Of a stretch of DNA of 64,000 nucleotides, positions 54,824 to 64,000 are shown piece by piece. Position numbers and translations under genes: made by a program. Positions within the stretch are counted from its first letter, which is position 1; each line of letters begins with the position of its first letter. The DNA comes from Shewanella sp. NFH-SH190041. Lineage in GTDB: Bacteria > Pseudomonadota > Gammaproteobacteria > Enterobacterales > Shewanellaceae. The DNA is taken from the NCBI RefSeq assembly GCF_024363255.1, contig NZ_AP026070.1, positions 2,852,001-2,916,000 on the forward strand. The letters run 5' to 3'. Under the pieces are notes generated by a model. It had not been told where the DNA came from, made no database searches, and was given only the letters and a program-made list of their open reading frames with translations.

Positions 54824-54840
54824 AAGCACACGCTATGCCA
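54824..54840 (-). promoter_or_regulatory. Sigma-54 promoter of pspABC
   Basis: Minus strand TGGCATAGCGTGTGCTTA has the -24/-12 GG-N10-GC pattern with TGG and TGC cores. It lies about 40-55 bases before pspA, with pspF divergent, matching the known psp arrangement. Confidence 0.8.
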
Positions 54841-54958
54841 AAACAACAAAAACCTTTATTTTCAAACACTTTATAAATATTTAACTTTTACTTTATTTTC
54901 ACATTACCGCGACATATTATGATTTTCACCAATAATTAGCCAGTTAGACTAAAACAAC

Positions 54959-56065
54959 GTGCCCAATAAATTTCAACAAGATAACCTTATCGGCCAATCC
55001 AATGCGCTGCTGGAAGTATTAGAACATGTTTCCTGCGTCGCCCCTTTAGCTAAGCCTGTGCTGATTATCGGCGAGCGAGGAACGGGCAAAGAGTTGATCG
55101 CTGAGCGATTGCATTATCTGTCTAACCGCTGGGAGCAAAGTTTTATTAAACTCAATTGCTCCTCTTTAAGTGAAAACTTGTTGGAAAGTGAACTATTTGG
55201 CCATGAAAGTGGCGCATTTACCGGCGCTAAGAACCGCCATGAAGGTCGGTTTGAGCGGGCTAATAACGGCACTTTGTTTTTAGATGAGCTGGCTAACACA
55301 ACTGCACTGGTGCAGGAAAAACTATTGCGGGTTATTGAATACGGTGAATTTGAGCGGGTCGGTGGCAGTAAAACCATTCGCACCGATGTTCGACTGATTT
55401 GTGCCGCCAATGAAGATTTACCCACTTTAGCTGCTGCGGGTGAGTTCAGAGCAGATTTACTCGACCGGCTGGCTTTTGATGTTATCACCCTCCCCCCACT
55501 ACGTTGTCGTAGCGATGATATTATGCCGCTGGCTGAATACTTCGCGATTAATATGGTCAGACAACTGAAGCTGGAACTGTTTCCTGGCTTTAGCCCTGCC
55601 GCTAAAGCGATACTATTGGATTATCATTGGCCGGGTAATATCCGTGAGCTAAAAAATGTGGTGGAGCGGGCTGTTTACCGCAATGGCAACAATGACAGCC
55701 CTATTGAACACATTGTCCTCGATCCCTTTGCCTCGCCTTATCGGCCTACGCAACGGATCAATACACGCGGCGCTCAATCTGTCCCCCAAAGCCCCAAGCT
55801 ACCAACAGAGCACGCAGCATCCCCCCATACCACAGAGCCCGAACAAGCTACCAACATTAGCCCGCTTGCTGCTATTCCCACCGAGATTGCCACCGAATTT
55901 CCAGTAGACTTTAAGGCTTACTGTGAAGCCGCCGAAGTGGCGCTGCTGAAAAAAGCGCTAGAGGCTGGGCAATACAATCAGAAAAAAACCGCTGAATTAC
56001 TGGGGTTGAGTTACCATCAGCTGCGTGGTGTGCTGAAAAAGTACCAACTGCTGGAGCGAGCCTGA
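54959..56065 (+). CDS. pspF: Sigma-54-dependent activator PspF
   Basis: Bacterial enhancer-binding protein (368 residues, GTG start). The AAA+ domain has Walker A GERGTGKE (38-45), the sigma-54 contact loop GAFTGA (85-90), Walker B NGTLFLDELAN and the arginine-finger region PGNIRELKNVVERAVYR. No N-terminal sensor domain is present, as expected for PspF. A Ser/Pro-rich linker of about 50 residues leads to the C-terminal helix-turn-helix NQKKTAELLGLSYHQLRG. It activates the sigma-54 promoter of the divergent pspABC and is restrained by PspA. Confidence 0.96.
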   Translation: MPNKFQQDNLIGQSNALLEVLEHVSCVAPLAKPVLIIGERGTGKELIAERLHYLSNRWEQSFIKLNCSSLSENLLESELFGHESGAFTGAKNRHEGRFERANNGTLFLDELANTTALVQEKLLRVIEYGEFERVGGSKTIRTDVRLICAANEDLPTLAAAGEFRADLLDRLAFDVITLPPLRCRSDDIMPLAEYFAINMVRQLKLELFPGFSPAAKAILLDYHWPGNIRELKNVVERAVYRNGNNDSPIEHIVLDPFASPYRPTQRINTRGAQSVPQSPKLPTEHAASPHTTEPEQATNISPLAAIPTEIATEFPVDFKAYCEAAEVALLKKALEAGQYNQKKTAELLGLSYHQLRGVLKKYQLLERA

Positions 56066-56221
56066 ACATAAATTCGACGCTCACTGTATATTAGCAAATC
56101 ATTATTTGCGCCATATCAAACAGCGGCGGATTTGTGACTGGTCAATCAGAGGCAAGATTGCCCAGAGACAAGGTGCGCTGCTAGAATGGCTCTTCAAAAC
56201 CTTTTTAAAAATGATGAACTA

Positions 56222-57850
56222 ATGAGAGTGCCGATAACTGGGTGGCTACAGACTGTCACCGCTACCTGCATAAGCTTTCTGCTGCTGGCTTGTAGCCCTG
56301 ATAAAGTGCCATCTGGATTGGTATACTGCTCGGAAGGTAACCCGGAATCCTTTAATCCGCAATTAGTCACATCTGGCACAACCATAGATGCCACATCCCA
56401 TCAGATTTATAACCGGTTGCTCGATTATGCCCCCGACAACCATACCTTGGTTCCCGCGCTCGCAACTGACTGGCAAGTCAGTGATGATGGCCTTAGTTAC
56501 CGTTTTACCTTGCGGGATAATGTCCACTTTCATCAATCCAGCCGTTTTCACCCCAGTCGCACATTTAATGCTGATGACGTGCTGTTTAGCTTTAACCGGA
56601 TCATTCAAACATCACACCCTTTTCATGATGTTTCCCGCAGTGGCTATCCCTTTTTTGACAGCATCAAGTTTGCCGCCCAGATAGCTAAGATTGAAAAGGT
56701 CAGTGATCGGGAAGTCATTTTCCATCTTAAGCAACCCGATGCCGCGTTTCTGTCTAATCTGGCCAGTGCCTTTGCGGTCATTTTATCCGCAGAATACGGT
56801 GAGCAGCTCTATCTGGCGGGTCGGCCAGAATTACTGGATCAGCAACCTATCGGTACGGGTCCCTTTGCGCTCAGCCAATATGTCAAAAATGATTATATCC
56901 GCTACCGTCGTCACCCGAATTATTGGGGCACACTCCCAGAGATTGAGATGCTGGTGTATGATATTACGCCGAAAAGTGGTAGCCGACTGGTAAAATTGAT
57001 CACAGGCGACTGCAGCGTCTCAGCACTGCCAAAAGCTGGTGAACTGTCCGTTGTCAAAATACACGATGATCTGAAACTGACCTCTACTCCGGGGATGAAT
57101 GTGGCATTTTGGGCGTTAAATACGCAAAAACCGCCACTGGATCGCGTCGAGGTACGACGAGCACTTGCAATGGCTATCGACAGAGAGAGCATTCTCAATG
57201 CCGTATATCGTGATACCGGGGTGTTAGCGAATGGTATTTTGCCGCCAATTTCCTGGGCTTATAGTGCCAATCAGCAAGAGCTACATTTTGATCCCGCCCA
57301 CGCCAGACAGATACTTAAACAGGCGGGTGTTCAAGGGTTGACCTTGGATATCTGGGCTATCCCGGTAGGTCGCAGTTACAACCCTAACTCGCTAAAAACA
57401 GCCGAACTTATCCAGTCCGATTTGGCCAATATTGGTGTTAAGGTGAACATTATCAGCTATGGCTGGAGTGTCTTTGCCCAGAAACTTAATAGCAGTGATT
57501 ATGACTCAGTGCTAATTGGTTGGAATGCTGATAATAATGACCCGGACAACTTTTTTACCCCGCTGCTCAGTTGTGGCTCTGTCACCAGCGGCACTAACCG
57601 CTCGCGCTGGTGTAACGCACAATTTGAACAGCTTATCCATCAGGCTCGATTGATTAATAACACTTCAAGTCGGGCACAGCTGTACCGTGAAGCAGAGCAG
57701 ATTATGCTTGAACAAGTGCCTTTGGTGCCTCTGGCTCATGCTCAGCGACAGCTACTTACACGAGATAATATTACCCATATGCAAATGACTCCCTTCGGCG
57801 GCATCTCTTTTGCCGATATCCAGTTCAGCAGTCCGGGAGGCACTGACTGA
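56222..57850 (+). CDS. sapA: Peptide ABC transporter substrate-binding lipoprotein SapA
   Basis: Periplasmic binding protein of the Sap (peptide/putrescine) system, 542 residues. The start MRVPITGWLQ is chosen since it gives a normal lipoprotein signal ending LLLAC; a start 36 bases upstream would add a polar leader. The SBP_bac_5 fold follows, with the SapA-like opening VYCSEGNPESFNPQLVTSG and the late WNADNNDPDNFFTPLLSC. Overlaps sapB by one base. Unlike enteric SapA (soluble) it is lipid-anchored. Confidence 0.92.
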   Translation: MRVPITGWLQTVTATCISFLLLACSPDKVPSGLVYCSEGNPESFNPQLVTSGTTIDATSHQIYNRLLDYAPDNHTLVPALATDWQVSDDGLSYRFTLRDNVHFHQSSRFHPSRTFNADDVLFSFNRIIQTSHPFHDVSRSGYPFFDSIKFAAQIAKIEKVSDREVIFHLKQPDAAFLSNLASAFAVILSAEYGEQLYLAGRPELLDQQPIGTGPFALSQYVKNDYIRYRRHPNYWGTLPEIEMLVYDITPKSGSRLVKLITGDCSVSALPKAGELSVVKIHDDLKLTSTPGMNVAFWALNTQKPPLDRVEVRRALAMAIDRESILNAVYRDTGVLANGILPPISWAYSANQQELHFDPAHARQILKQAGVQGLTLDIWAIPVGRSYNPNSLKTAELIQSDLANIGVKVNIISYGWSVFAQKLNSSDYDSVLIGWNADNNDPDNFFTPLLSCGSVTSGTNRSRWCNAQFEQLIHQARLINNTSSRAQLYREAEQIMLEQVPLVPLAHAQRQLLTRDNITHMQMTPFGGISFADIQFSSPGGTD

Positions 57851-58881
57851 TGCTCAGATACCTTATCCGCCGGCTGAATTTATTTCTGGCAACCTCAGTG
57901 GTGCTCATGCTGGTGCTGTTTATGGCAACGCGGATGTTTCCTGTCGGGCTGGATGTCGCCCTGACGGGGATTGAACATCCAAGTGCCACCCAACAGCAGC
58001 AGACCATTAATGAATACCAATTAGATCAAAGCCACTTCAGTCAGTTTGTCGCCTATCTACAGCAGCGTCTGTCCGGCAATATGGGCTACTCCACCACGTC
58101 CCAGCAGGCAGTTGCATCTGAGCTTGCCAATGTGCTACCCGCCTCGTTTGAATTGGCGGTCGTCACCACCGTTTTAGCCATCGGGCTTGGCGTTCCAGTT
58201 GGCGTATTAGCCTCCTTAACCAAAAACAAGTTAACGCAGAATACCGTGATGGCCCTCACCCTAACGGGCTACTCCATCCCGGTGTTTTGGCTTGGGCTAA
58301 CACTGTCCCTCTGGTTTGGCGTCAAACTCGGCTGGCTACCCATTTCTGGTCAAATCAATCTGTTGTATGAAATCAAACCCGTTACCGGTTTTATGCTGAT
58401 TGATACACTGTTAACTGACTCGCCGTATCATATGGCGGCGTTTAAAGATGCATTACTGCATATTATTCTGCCAGCACTGACGCTGGCGGTTTTCCCCTTT
58501 ACCGTCGTCGTGCGCATTACCCGGGCCGCGATGGTTAATGTAATGACCCAGACCTACATTCGCGCGGCAGAAGCCCGTGGATTAAGCACTTCACAGATAG
58601 TCGCCCGGCATGCTCTGCCTAACGCGTTAATTCCCGTGATTAAAAACCTGGGTTTGATGTTGGGTGCCTTCACCAGCTATGCCATGGTCGTCGAAGTGAT
58701 TTTTGCTTGGCCCGGTGTGGGCGCTTGGTTAGTGCAAGGCATTTATCAGCGAGACTACACAGTCATCCAAGGTGGGATAATGACGGTGGCGCTGCTGATT
58801 ATTTTCTTGAGTATTCTGATTGACGTGCTGTATACGGCCACCAATCCTTTGAGCCGGAAAGAACTTTATGCCGCGAATTAG
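57850..58881 (+). CDS. sapB: Sap ABC transporter permease SapB
   Basis: Inner-membrane permease of the Sap importer (343 residues). N-terminal membrane helix followed by a periplasmic loop and five further segments, as in oligopeptide permease B proteins. The cytoplasmic EAA loop, AAEARGLSTSQIVARHALPN at about 238-257, contacts the ATPases. Overlaps sapC by 14 bases. Confidence 0.94.
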   Translation: MLRYLIRRLNLFLATSVVLMLVLFMATRMFPVGLDVALTGIEHPSATQQQQTINEYQLDQSHFSQFVAYLQQRLSGNMGYSTTSQQAVASELANVLPASFELAVVTTVLAIGLGVPVGVLASLTKNKLTQNTVMALTLTGYSIPVFWLGLTLSLWFGVKLGWLPISGQINLLYEIKPVTGFMLIDTLLTDSPYHMAAFKDALLHIILPALTLAVFPFTVVVRITRAAMVNVMTQTYIRAAEARGLSTSQIVARHALPNALIPVIKNLGLMLGAFTSYAMVVEVIFAWPGVGAWLVQGIYQRDYTVIQGGIMTVALLIIFLSILIDVLYTATNPLSRKELYAAN

Positions 58882-59758
58882 TATTTATCAGGAAGACAAT
58901 ATCCCTTCGCCCATGATGCGATTATGGGACAGTTTTTCTGCAAACCCCTTTGCGTTGGCGGGATTCTGGGCGGTGATATTCTTATTACTGGTTGCCATTT
59001 TTGGCCCATTTATCGCACCTTTTTCTCCGGAGATGCAAGATGCTAAAGCCATGTTGCTACCGCCATCATGGGATCAAGCCGGTACGGTTGAACATTTCCT
59101 TGGCACTGATGAGCTAGGGCGGGATATTTTCAGCCGCATTCTCTATGGTGCGCAGTTAACCTTCGGTATGTCACTGCTAGTGGTGACCTTAGCCTTAGCT
59201 GTCGGGTTTATTATTGGGTCTGTCTCTGGTATGAGTCGAGGACTAAAGTCCAGTATTCTGTCCCATCTGTTAGATGCGCTGCTGTCTATTCCCTCATTGT
59301 TAATGGCCATTTTAGTGGTGGCTGTGACCGGTCCCGGACTGGAGCATGTGCTGTGGGCCGTTGGACTGGCGCTGACACCGCAATTTGTTCGCGCCATTCA
59401 TCAAGCCGTACATGATGAGTTGCAAAAGGAATATGTCACCGCAGCCAGACTCGATGGGGCCAATAGCCTACAAATTTTCTGGTATGTCATTTTGCCCAAT
59501 ATTTGGGAAACTGTGATTATTCAAACCACGCTGGCCATTTCTGCCGCTATTTTGGATATCGCCGCACTGGGATTTCTCGGCCTTGGCGCCCAACCCCCCA
59601 GCCCAGAATGGGGAGCGATGGTTTTTCAGGGGGTTGACCACCTGCTGACAGCCCCTTGGACAGTCACCATTCCTGGGATCACCATTTTATTTACCGTGCT
59701 GGCCATCAACTTGGTCGGCGATGGATTGAGGTCGGCGCTAACGCCGGTCAGAAACTGA
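58868..59758 (+). CDS. sapC: Sap ABC transporter permease SapC
   Basis: Second permease of the importer (296 residues). OppC-like N-terminal segment with FFGPFIAPFSPE region, then GTDELGRDIFSRILYGA, and five membrane helices. EAA loop TAARLDGANSLQIFWYVILP near 195. It starts inside the end of sapB and sapD begins one base after its stop, so the operon is compact. Confidence 0.94.
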   Translation: MPRISIYQEDNIPSPMMRLWDSFSANPFALAGFWAVIFLLLVAIFGPFIAPFSPEMQDAKAMLLPPSWDQAGTVEHFLGTDELGRDIFSRILYGAQLTFGMSLLVVTLALAVGFIIGSVSGMSRGLKSSILSHLLDALLSIPSLLMAILVVAVTGPGLEHVLWAVGLALTPQFVRAIHQAVHDELQKEYVTAARLDGANSLQIFWYVILPNIWETVIIQTTLAISAAILDIAALGFLGLGAQPPSPEWGAMVFQGVDHLLTAPWTVTIPGITILFTVLAINLVGDGLRSALTPVRN

Positions 59759-59759
59759 T

Positions 59760-60770
59760 ATGCCATTACTCGATATTCGCAACCTGACCATCGAGCTTGA
59801 TACGCCCCATGGGCGGGTGAAAGCTTTAGAGAAGGTCAGCCTCACCTTAAATGCCGGTGAAATCCATGGGCTACTGGGAGAGTCTGGATCTGGCCGAAGC
59901 CTGTTAGCACGCGCCATTATGGGCATCCCAGGTCATAACTGGACCATTACGGTAGACCGGATGATGTGGGACGGCATTAACCTGTTGGAGCTAGACAGTA
60001 AATCTCGCCGTACCATAATGGGCTCGGAAATCGCCATGATTTTTCAAGATCCCTCCTCCAGTCTGGATCCTTCTTTGACAGTTGGGAAACAACTGATTGA
60101 AGCCATGCCCCGTAACCCAAATATTCCCTTTTGGCGGCGTCACCGACAACAGCGCTTAACCGCTCAACAATGGCTGCATAAAGTGGGGATTAAAGATCCA
60201 GAAAGCATTATGTTTGCCTACCCTTGGGAGCTCTCCGAAGGGGAATGTCAGAAAATTATGATCGCCATGGCACTATCTAATCAGCCTAAACTGCTGATTG
60301 CTGACGAGCCGACGAACTCGATGGAGCTCAGTACCCAGGCACAAATTTTCCGGCTACTGGCTAAATTGAACCAGCTTCACGGCGTGACTATTTTGTTGAT
60401 TAGCCATGAAATTGAAACCCTCGCGCACTGGTGTGACAGGTTAACCGTATTTTATTCTGGTCAGGTGATGGAGTCTGGACCCACCGATGAGCTGATTGCC
60501 AATCCAATGCACCCTTACACCAAAATTTTGTTGGAATACCTACCTGATGATCGCAGAGAAGATGCCCACAAAGCCCTGATGCCTATTCTGCCAGGCTCCG
60601 CGCCAGCACTGCAGCATTTGCCCATCGGCTGTCGCCTGGGCCCAAGATGCCCTTCCGCACGTAAACAGTGTGTCAATCAACCGGGATTGTGCCATGAAAA
60701 AGACCGTTACTGTGCCTGCCATTTCCCCCTGCAACATTTAGAGAGCTGCGATGACGATACCACTGCTTAG
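59760..60770 (+). CDS. sapD: Sap ABC transporter ATP-binding protein SapD, Walker A variant
   Basis: ATPase subunit of the importer (336 residues). The Walker A motif reads GESGSGRS with arginine (R46) where lysine is usual; the codon is CGA. Other motifs are normal for SapD: ELSEGECQKIMIAMAL signature, LLIADEPTNS Walker B and the C-terminal oligopeptide-transporter tail LPIGCRLGPRCPS with cysteines. The enteric SapD keeps the lysine, so ATP hydrolysis may rely on SapF. Overlaps sapF by 20 bases. Confidence 0.92.
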   Translation: MPLLDIRNLTIELDTPHGRVKALEKVSLTLNAGEIHGLLGESGSGRSLLARAIMGIPGHNWTITVDRMMWDGINLLELDSKSRRTIMGSEIAMIFQDPSSSLDPSLTVGKQLIEAMPRNPNIPFWRRHRQQRLTAQQWLHKVGIKDPESIMFAYPWELSEGECQKIMIAMALSNQPKLLIADEPTNSMELSTQAQIFRLLAKLNQLHGVTILLISHEIETLAHWCDRLTVFYSGQVMESGPTDELIANPMHPYTKILLEYLPDDRREDAHKALMPILPGSAPALQHLPIGCRLGPRCPSARKQCVNQPGLCHEKDRYCACHFPLQHLESCDDDTTA

Positions 60771-61539
60771 AGTTGATGCGCTGGGAAAGCGTTATTTCAA
60801 TGGTTACAAGCGATTTAGGCGCCAATATACCCAAGCGCTGGAGAATATTTCCTTTGATCTCTTTCCTGGAGAGACGCTCGCCATTGTCGGAGAAGCGGGC
60901 TCAGGCAAAAGTACCTTAGCGCGTATTCTAGTTGGTGCAGAAAAACGCTCAGATGGAGAAATTTACTTTGACAGCGAAGCGTTGGATCGGCGCAATATCA
61001 AGCAAAGATGTAAGCTTATTCGCATGATCTTTCAGGATCCCAATACCTCACTCAACCCTAGATTGACCATTGGGGAGCTATTGGAAGAGCCGCTGAAATT
61101 TAATACGCCCCTAAAAGCCAATATGCGCAAAGCCCAAGTATTGGATACGCTAAAAAAAGTGGGTTTATTGCCGGAGCATGCTGATTTTTATCCACATATG
61201 ATTTCAGAAGGGCAAAAACAGCGAGTGGCCGTCGCCAGAGCGCTTATGCTGAATCCAAAAATCATTATTGCTGATGAAGCACTTACGGCACTGGATTTCT
61301 CCGTTCGCGCACAAATCCTCAACTTACTGCTGAAACTGCAGCATGAGTTGGGATTGAGCTATATCTTCGTTTCCCATAACTTGGGGATTATCCGCCAGTT
61401 CAGCGATAAAATCATCGTGTTGCATCAGGGCCGTATCGTTGAAGCAGCATCGACTAACGAGTTATTTGCCAATCCGCAGCATGAATATACCAAGCGGCTT
61501 ATCACCGAACAAAATGCCATTTTGAACCGGCGTAATTAA
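60751..61539 (+). CDS. sapF: Sap ABC transporter ATP-binding protein SapF
   Basis: Second ATPase (262 residues). Walker A GEAGSGKS is intact, with signature MISEGQKQRVAVARAL (SEGQK) and Walker B IIIADEALTALD. Together with SapD it forms the heterodimeric motor. Last gene of sapABCDF; no terminator is obvious before fabV. Confidence 0.94.
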   Translation: MTIPLLRVDALGKRYFNGYKRFRRQYTQALENISFDLFPGETLAIVGEAGSGKSTLARILVGAEKRSDGEIYFDSEALDRRNIKQRCKLIRMIFQDPNTSLNPRLTIGELLEEPLKFNTPLKANMRKAQVLDTLKKVGLLPEHADFYPHMISEGQKQRVAVARALMLNPKIIIADEALTALDFSVRAQILNLLLKLQHELGLSYIFVSHNLGIIRQFSDKIIVLHQGRIVEAASTNELFANPQHEYTKRLITEQNAILNRRN

Positions 61540-61671
61540 ATACTCAACTCCCCCTTTGTAACTGTCAACTGCTCCAACCACTGGCGCTTACGGGCGCTTT
61601 TGAGCAAAAAGCACTGTTATTTACAGCGGAACTAATTATCCTATTAGCAACTTGACGGAAGAAGCTATCAC

Positions 61672-62874
61672 ATGATTATCAAACCTAAAATTCGTGGTTT
61701 TATCTGCACCACTACCCATCCTGTCGGCTGTGAAGCCAATGTGCTGGAACAAATTAACTACACCAAAGCCCAAGGGAAAATCAGTCATGGTCCCAAAAGA
61801 GTATTGGTGATTGGTGCATCCAGTGGCTATGGCCTGTCTTCCCGTATTGCCGCCGCTTTTGGTTGTGATGCTGCCACTATCGGGGTCTTTTTTGAAAAAC
61901 CGGGGACTGAAACTAAGCCAGGAACAGCTGGTTGGTATAACTCTGCCGCTTTTGACAAATTTGCTAAAGCAGAAGGCCTGTATAGCAAAAGCATTAACTG
62001 TGATGCTTTCAGCCATGCTGCAAAAGATAAAGTTATTGAACTGATTAAAGCTGATTTAGGTCAGGTGGATATGGTGGTGTACTCGCTGGCATCTCCGGTC
62101 CGTAAACTGCCAGACACAGGGGAGCTGATCCGCTCATCACTCAAGCCTATTGGCGAAGCCTATACCGCCACCGCAGTAGACACCAATAAAGACACTATTA
62201 TTGAAGCAAGTGTAGAGCCAGCCACTGAGCAAGAAATCGCTGACACAGTCACTGTAATGGGTGGTCAAGATTGGGAATTGTGGATCCAAGCGCTTTCTCA
62301 AGCAGGCGTATTGGCAGATAAATGCAAAACCGTTGCTTATAGCTACATCGGTACAGAAATCACCTGGCCAATCTACTGGCATGGTGCGCTGGGCAAAGCC
62401 AAAATGGATCTAGATCGTGCTGCCCACAGCCTAGATAAGCAACTGGCGACCACTGGTGGCAGTGCTAATGTTGCAGTGCTTAAGAGTGTAGTAACTCAAG
62501 CTAGCAGTGCTATTCCTGTGATGCCGCTGTATATCGCCATGGTATTTAAAAAGATGCGTGAAGAAGGCGTGCACGAAGGCTGCATGGAACAAATTTACCG
62601 TATGTTCAGCCAACGCTTATACAAAGCTGATGGCACCGATGCCGACGTCGACGGTGAGAACCGTTTACGCCTCGATGACTGGGAACTGCGTGATGATATT
62701 CAACAGCACTGCCAGGACCTTTGGCCGCAGGTCACCACCGAAAATCTGTCACAACTGACTGATTATCGTGAATATAAAGAAGAGTTTCTGAAGCTATTCG
62801 GTTTCGGTATTGCCGGAATTGATTATGATGCCGAAGTCGATCCCTATGTCGAGTTTGATGTCATTACACTATAA
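61672..62874 (+). CDS. fabV: Enoyl-[acyl-carrier-protein] reductase FabV
   Basis: Trans-2-enoyl reductase of fatty-acid synthesis, using NADH (400 residues; the FabV class is typically 398-402). The catalytic Tyr-x8-Lys pair is Y235 and K244 in the stretch beginning [14 protein letters not shown]. The nucleotide-binding region is [17 protein letters not shown] with Y53. This class is resistant to triclosan compared with FabI. Preceded by a usable GGAAGAAG site; followed by a strong terminator. Confidence 0.96.
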   Translation: MIIKPKIRGFICTTTHPVGCEANVLEQINYTKAQGKISHGPKRVLVIGASSGYGLSSRIAAAFGCDAATIGVFFEKPGTETKPGTAGWYNSAAFDKFAKAEGLYSKSINCDAFSHAAKDKVIELIKADLGQVDMVVYSLASPVRKLPDTGELIRSSLKPIGEAYTATAVDTNKDTIIEASVEPATEQEIADTVTVMGGQDWELWIQALSQAGVLADKCKTVAYSYIGTEITWPIYWHGALGKAKMDLDRAAHSLDKQLATTGGSANVAVLKSVVTQASSAIPVMPLYIAMVFKKMREEGVHEGCMEQIYRMFSQRLYKADGTDADVDGENRLRLDDWELRDDIQQHCQDLWPQVTTENLSQLTDYREYKEEFLKLFGFGIAGIDYDAEVDPYVEFDVITL

Positions 62875-62891
62875 TGAAGTTCGACTGTTCT

Positions 62892-62918
62892 AAAATACCG
62901 CTGTCACAGCGGTATTTT
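62892..62918 (+). terminator. Terminator of fabV
   Basis: Twelve-base stem AAAATACCGCTG/CAGCGGTATTTT with a three-base loop and a T-run on the plus strand, 18 bases past the stop. Confidence 0.9.
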
Positions 62919-63040
62919 TTTATGTCACAATCGCAAAGGTTCGCAGTGATTAACTGCGAGACAGGATCCGCTGTAACGTTAAAACGGCTGCAGCAATACG
63001 CTATAACGGTATTTTTATTTCTCTTCACCAAGGAGTGATT

Positions 63041-63253
63041 ATGAAAATCAGTGCACGCAATACTCTGACCGGTACCATCAAAGCCATTGAAGAAGGTGTC
63101 GTTAACAATGAAGTGACCATCGAGTTGGCACCGAATGTTGAGTTAACCTCTGTCGTCACCAAAGCCTCCTGTGAACGGCTGGGGCTAAAAGTCGGTGGCA
63201 GTGCCTACGCGATTATCAAAGCCAGTAGTGTAATGGTAGGAACCGACCACTAA
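63041..63253 (+). CDS. Molbindin-type molybdopterin-binding protein (Mop domain)
   Basis: Small cytoplasmic protein (70 residues from ATG behind AAGGAG). It is a single Mop/TOBE fold: MKISARNTLTGTIKAIEEG, VNNEVTIELAPN, VTKASCERLGLKVGGSAYAIIKASSVMVGTD. Proteins of this type bind molybdate oxyanions and store them. Family typical length is 68-72. Next to fabV and ppiD it has its own terminator. Confidence 0.92.
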   Translation: MKISARNTLTGTIKAIEEGVVNNEVTIELAPNVELTSVVTKASCERLGLKVGGSAYAIIKASSVMVGTDH

Positions 63254-63278
63254 TCAGTAGCTTGCAACGTTATAGAAT

Positions 63279-63306
63279 AAAAAAGCCGGCAATTGCCGGC
63301 TTTTTT
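63279..63306. terminator. Bidirectional terminator between the molbindin gene and ppiD
   Basis: A perfect 28-base palindrome (core GCCGGCAATTGCCGGC with A6/T6 flanks) serving the plus-strand molbindin gene and the minus-strand ppiD. Confidence 0.92.
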
Positions 63307-63324
63307 TATTTCTGAATAACGAGC

Positions 63325-64000
63325 TTACTGATTGGCAGAGGCTGCTTCAGCTTGAGCAGGAAATTCAATATCCGCTTTCGCCTTCAGATTATCAACCACT
63401 GCCTGATAATCTGCTTGAGAATACTGCGCAGCCAAACGCTGCTTCAGCGTATCTAGCATCTGCGGCGTAATATCTTTCGCTTGATTCACTTTATCAAGTA
63501 CCACCACAGCGTAACCCTTCGCAGTTGCGACTGTGTCAACCGTTGGTTTAGCACTCGGCGCAGGCATTTGGAACGCCTTCGCCACAATCGCTTGATCCAC
63601 ATCACGGCTGAAACGTGCCAGATTATCCTGCTTGATCAATGCAATTGGCTTACTATCTTTGATATCAGCCATTAACCGCTGAGCCTGATCCCGCGCCATT
63701 TCATTAGCTTTTTCTTGGGTCAGTTGCGCCATAATATCCGCTTTCACATCAGCAAATGGTAAAACGCCGGCATTAATGTGCTTAGCAACACGTACCACAA
63801 CCACATGGTTTGGCGCCAATTCAATCACATCAGAATTCATACCGCTGAGCAGAACTTGATCGGAGAATGCTGCTTTAACCACCTCAGGATTACTTAATGC
63901 TGCAGGAGGATTATTACGGGCAAACAGGGCAGTCTGTTGTACTTTAACCCCAACCGCATCAGCCGCATCTTTTAAGGTATCAGGCACTTCATAACTGACA
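63325..64000 (-). CDS. ppiD: Periplasmic chaperone PpiD, C-terminal part
   Basis: C-terminal 225 residues of the membrane-anchored SurA-like/PpiD folding factor; the frame is open to the edge (SYEVPDTLKDAADAVG), so the N-terminal anchor and parvulin domain are outside. Visible parts match the PpiD C-terminal region: VKVQQTALFARNNPP, DVIELAPNHVVVVRV, and the helical NLKAKADIEF end. It assists folding of exported proteins at the Sec exit. Confidence 0.92.
   Translation of the reverse strand, partial: VSYEVPDTLKDAADAVGVKVQQTALFARNNPPAALSNPEVVKAAFSDQVLLSGMNSDVIELAPNHVVVVRVAKHINAGVLPFADVKADIMAQLTQEKANEMARDQAQRLMADIKDSKPIALIKQDNLARFSRDVDQAIVAKAFQMPAPSAKPTVDTVATAKGYAVVVLDKVNQAKDITPQMLDTLKQRLAAQYSQADYQAVVDNLKAKADIEFPAQAEAASANQ

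Overview
This window looks like chromosomal DNA of a Shewanella-type marine gammaproteobacterium. Three things point there: a complete TonB2-type energy-transduction operon (DUF3450 - TtpC - ExbB - ExbD - TonB - TPR) beside an outer-membrane receptor, a porin, polB and dinG; the run megL - ycjF - ycjX - pspCBA / pspF - sapABCDF - fabV - mop - ppiD; and an anaplerotic mix of repair, envelope-stress and transport genes on a moderately AT-rich background. The genus is inferred from gene order and protein resemblance, not from a marker gene. No tRNA, rRNA or CRISPR array was seen; the only RNA gene recognised is the SRP RNA (ffs).

Layout. 1-3576: sbcC (runs off the left edge) and sbcD, overlapping. 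3685-6441: a TSUP permease, a LysR regulator and a divergent Asp/Glu racemase. 6630-8636: an unusual NERD-nuclease/tandem-pseudokinase protein. 9080-13021: an LtaS-type phosphoglycerol transferase and a chemoreceptor, followed by a 740-base AT-rich non-coding stretch. 13762-15394: small housekeeping genes (RraB-like, S4 protein, GNAT, parvulin). 15544-21510: a GDPD lipoprotein translationally coupled to a large PEGA-domain membrane protein, and a DUF885 lipoprotein. 21618-26575: the TonB2 operon. 27246-28530: a decayed MITE abutted by an IS3-family element. 28604-35956: TonB-dependent receptor, porin and DNA polymerase II. 36281-42365: marC, then dinG (with a textbook LexA box) followed by a tightly packed TSUP - priC - DUF2057 - histone-deacetylase-like cluster. 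42394-44467: a scar of integrated DNA at the 3' end of ffs, holding an orphan gene, a serine-recombinase remnant and a truncated tyrosine integrase. 44633-49878: comEA-like gene, DASS transporter, a GlyGly-CTERM metalloprotease and methionine gamma-lyase. 50131-56065: ycjF, ycjX, a MITE sitting between pspC and its terminator, pspABC with a sigma-54 promoter, and divergent pspF. 56222-61539: sapABCDF. 61672-64000: fabV, a molbindin-like gene and the C-terminal part of ppiD.

How it fits together. Several genes deal with the inner membrane under stress (Psp with YcjX/YcjF, Sap peptide uptake, the LtaS-like and GDPD enzymes acting on glycerophosphate polymers or lipids) and with damaged or stalled DNA (SbcCD, PolB, DinG, PriC). 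The least explained parts are the NERD-pseudokinase protein, the GDPD/PEGA membrane pair, the ffs-linked scar with its orphan gene, and a 27-base inverted repeat upstream of the TonB-dependent receptor. I found no clear evidence of a complete, previously undescribed defence or mobile system; the candidates are given with their limits.
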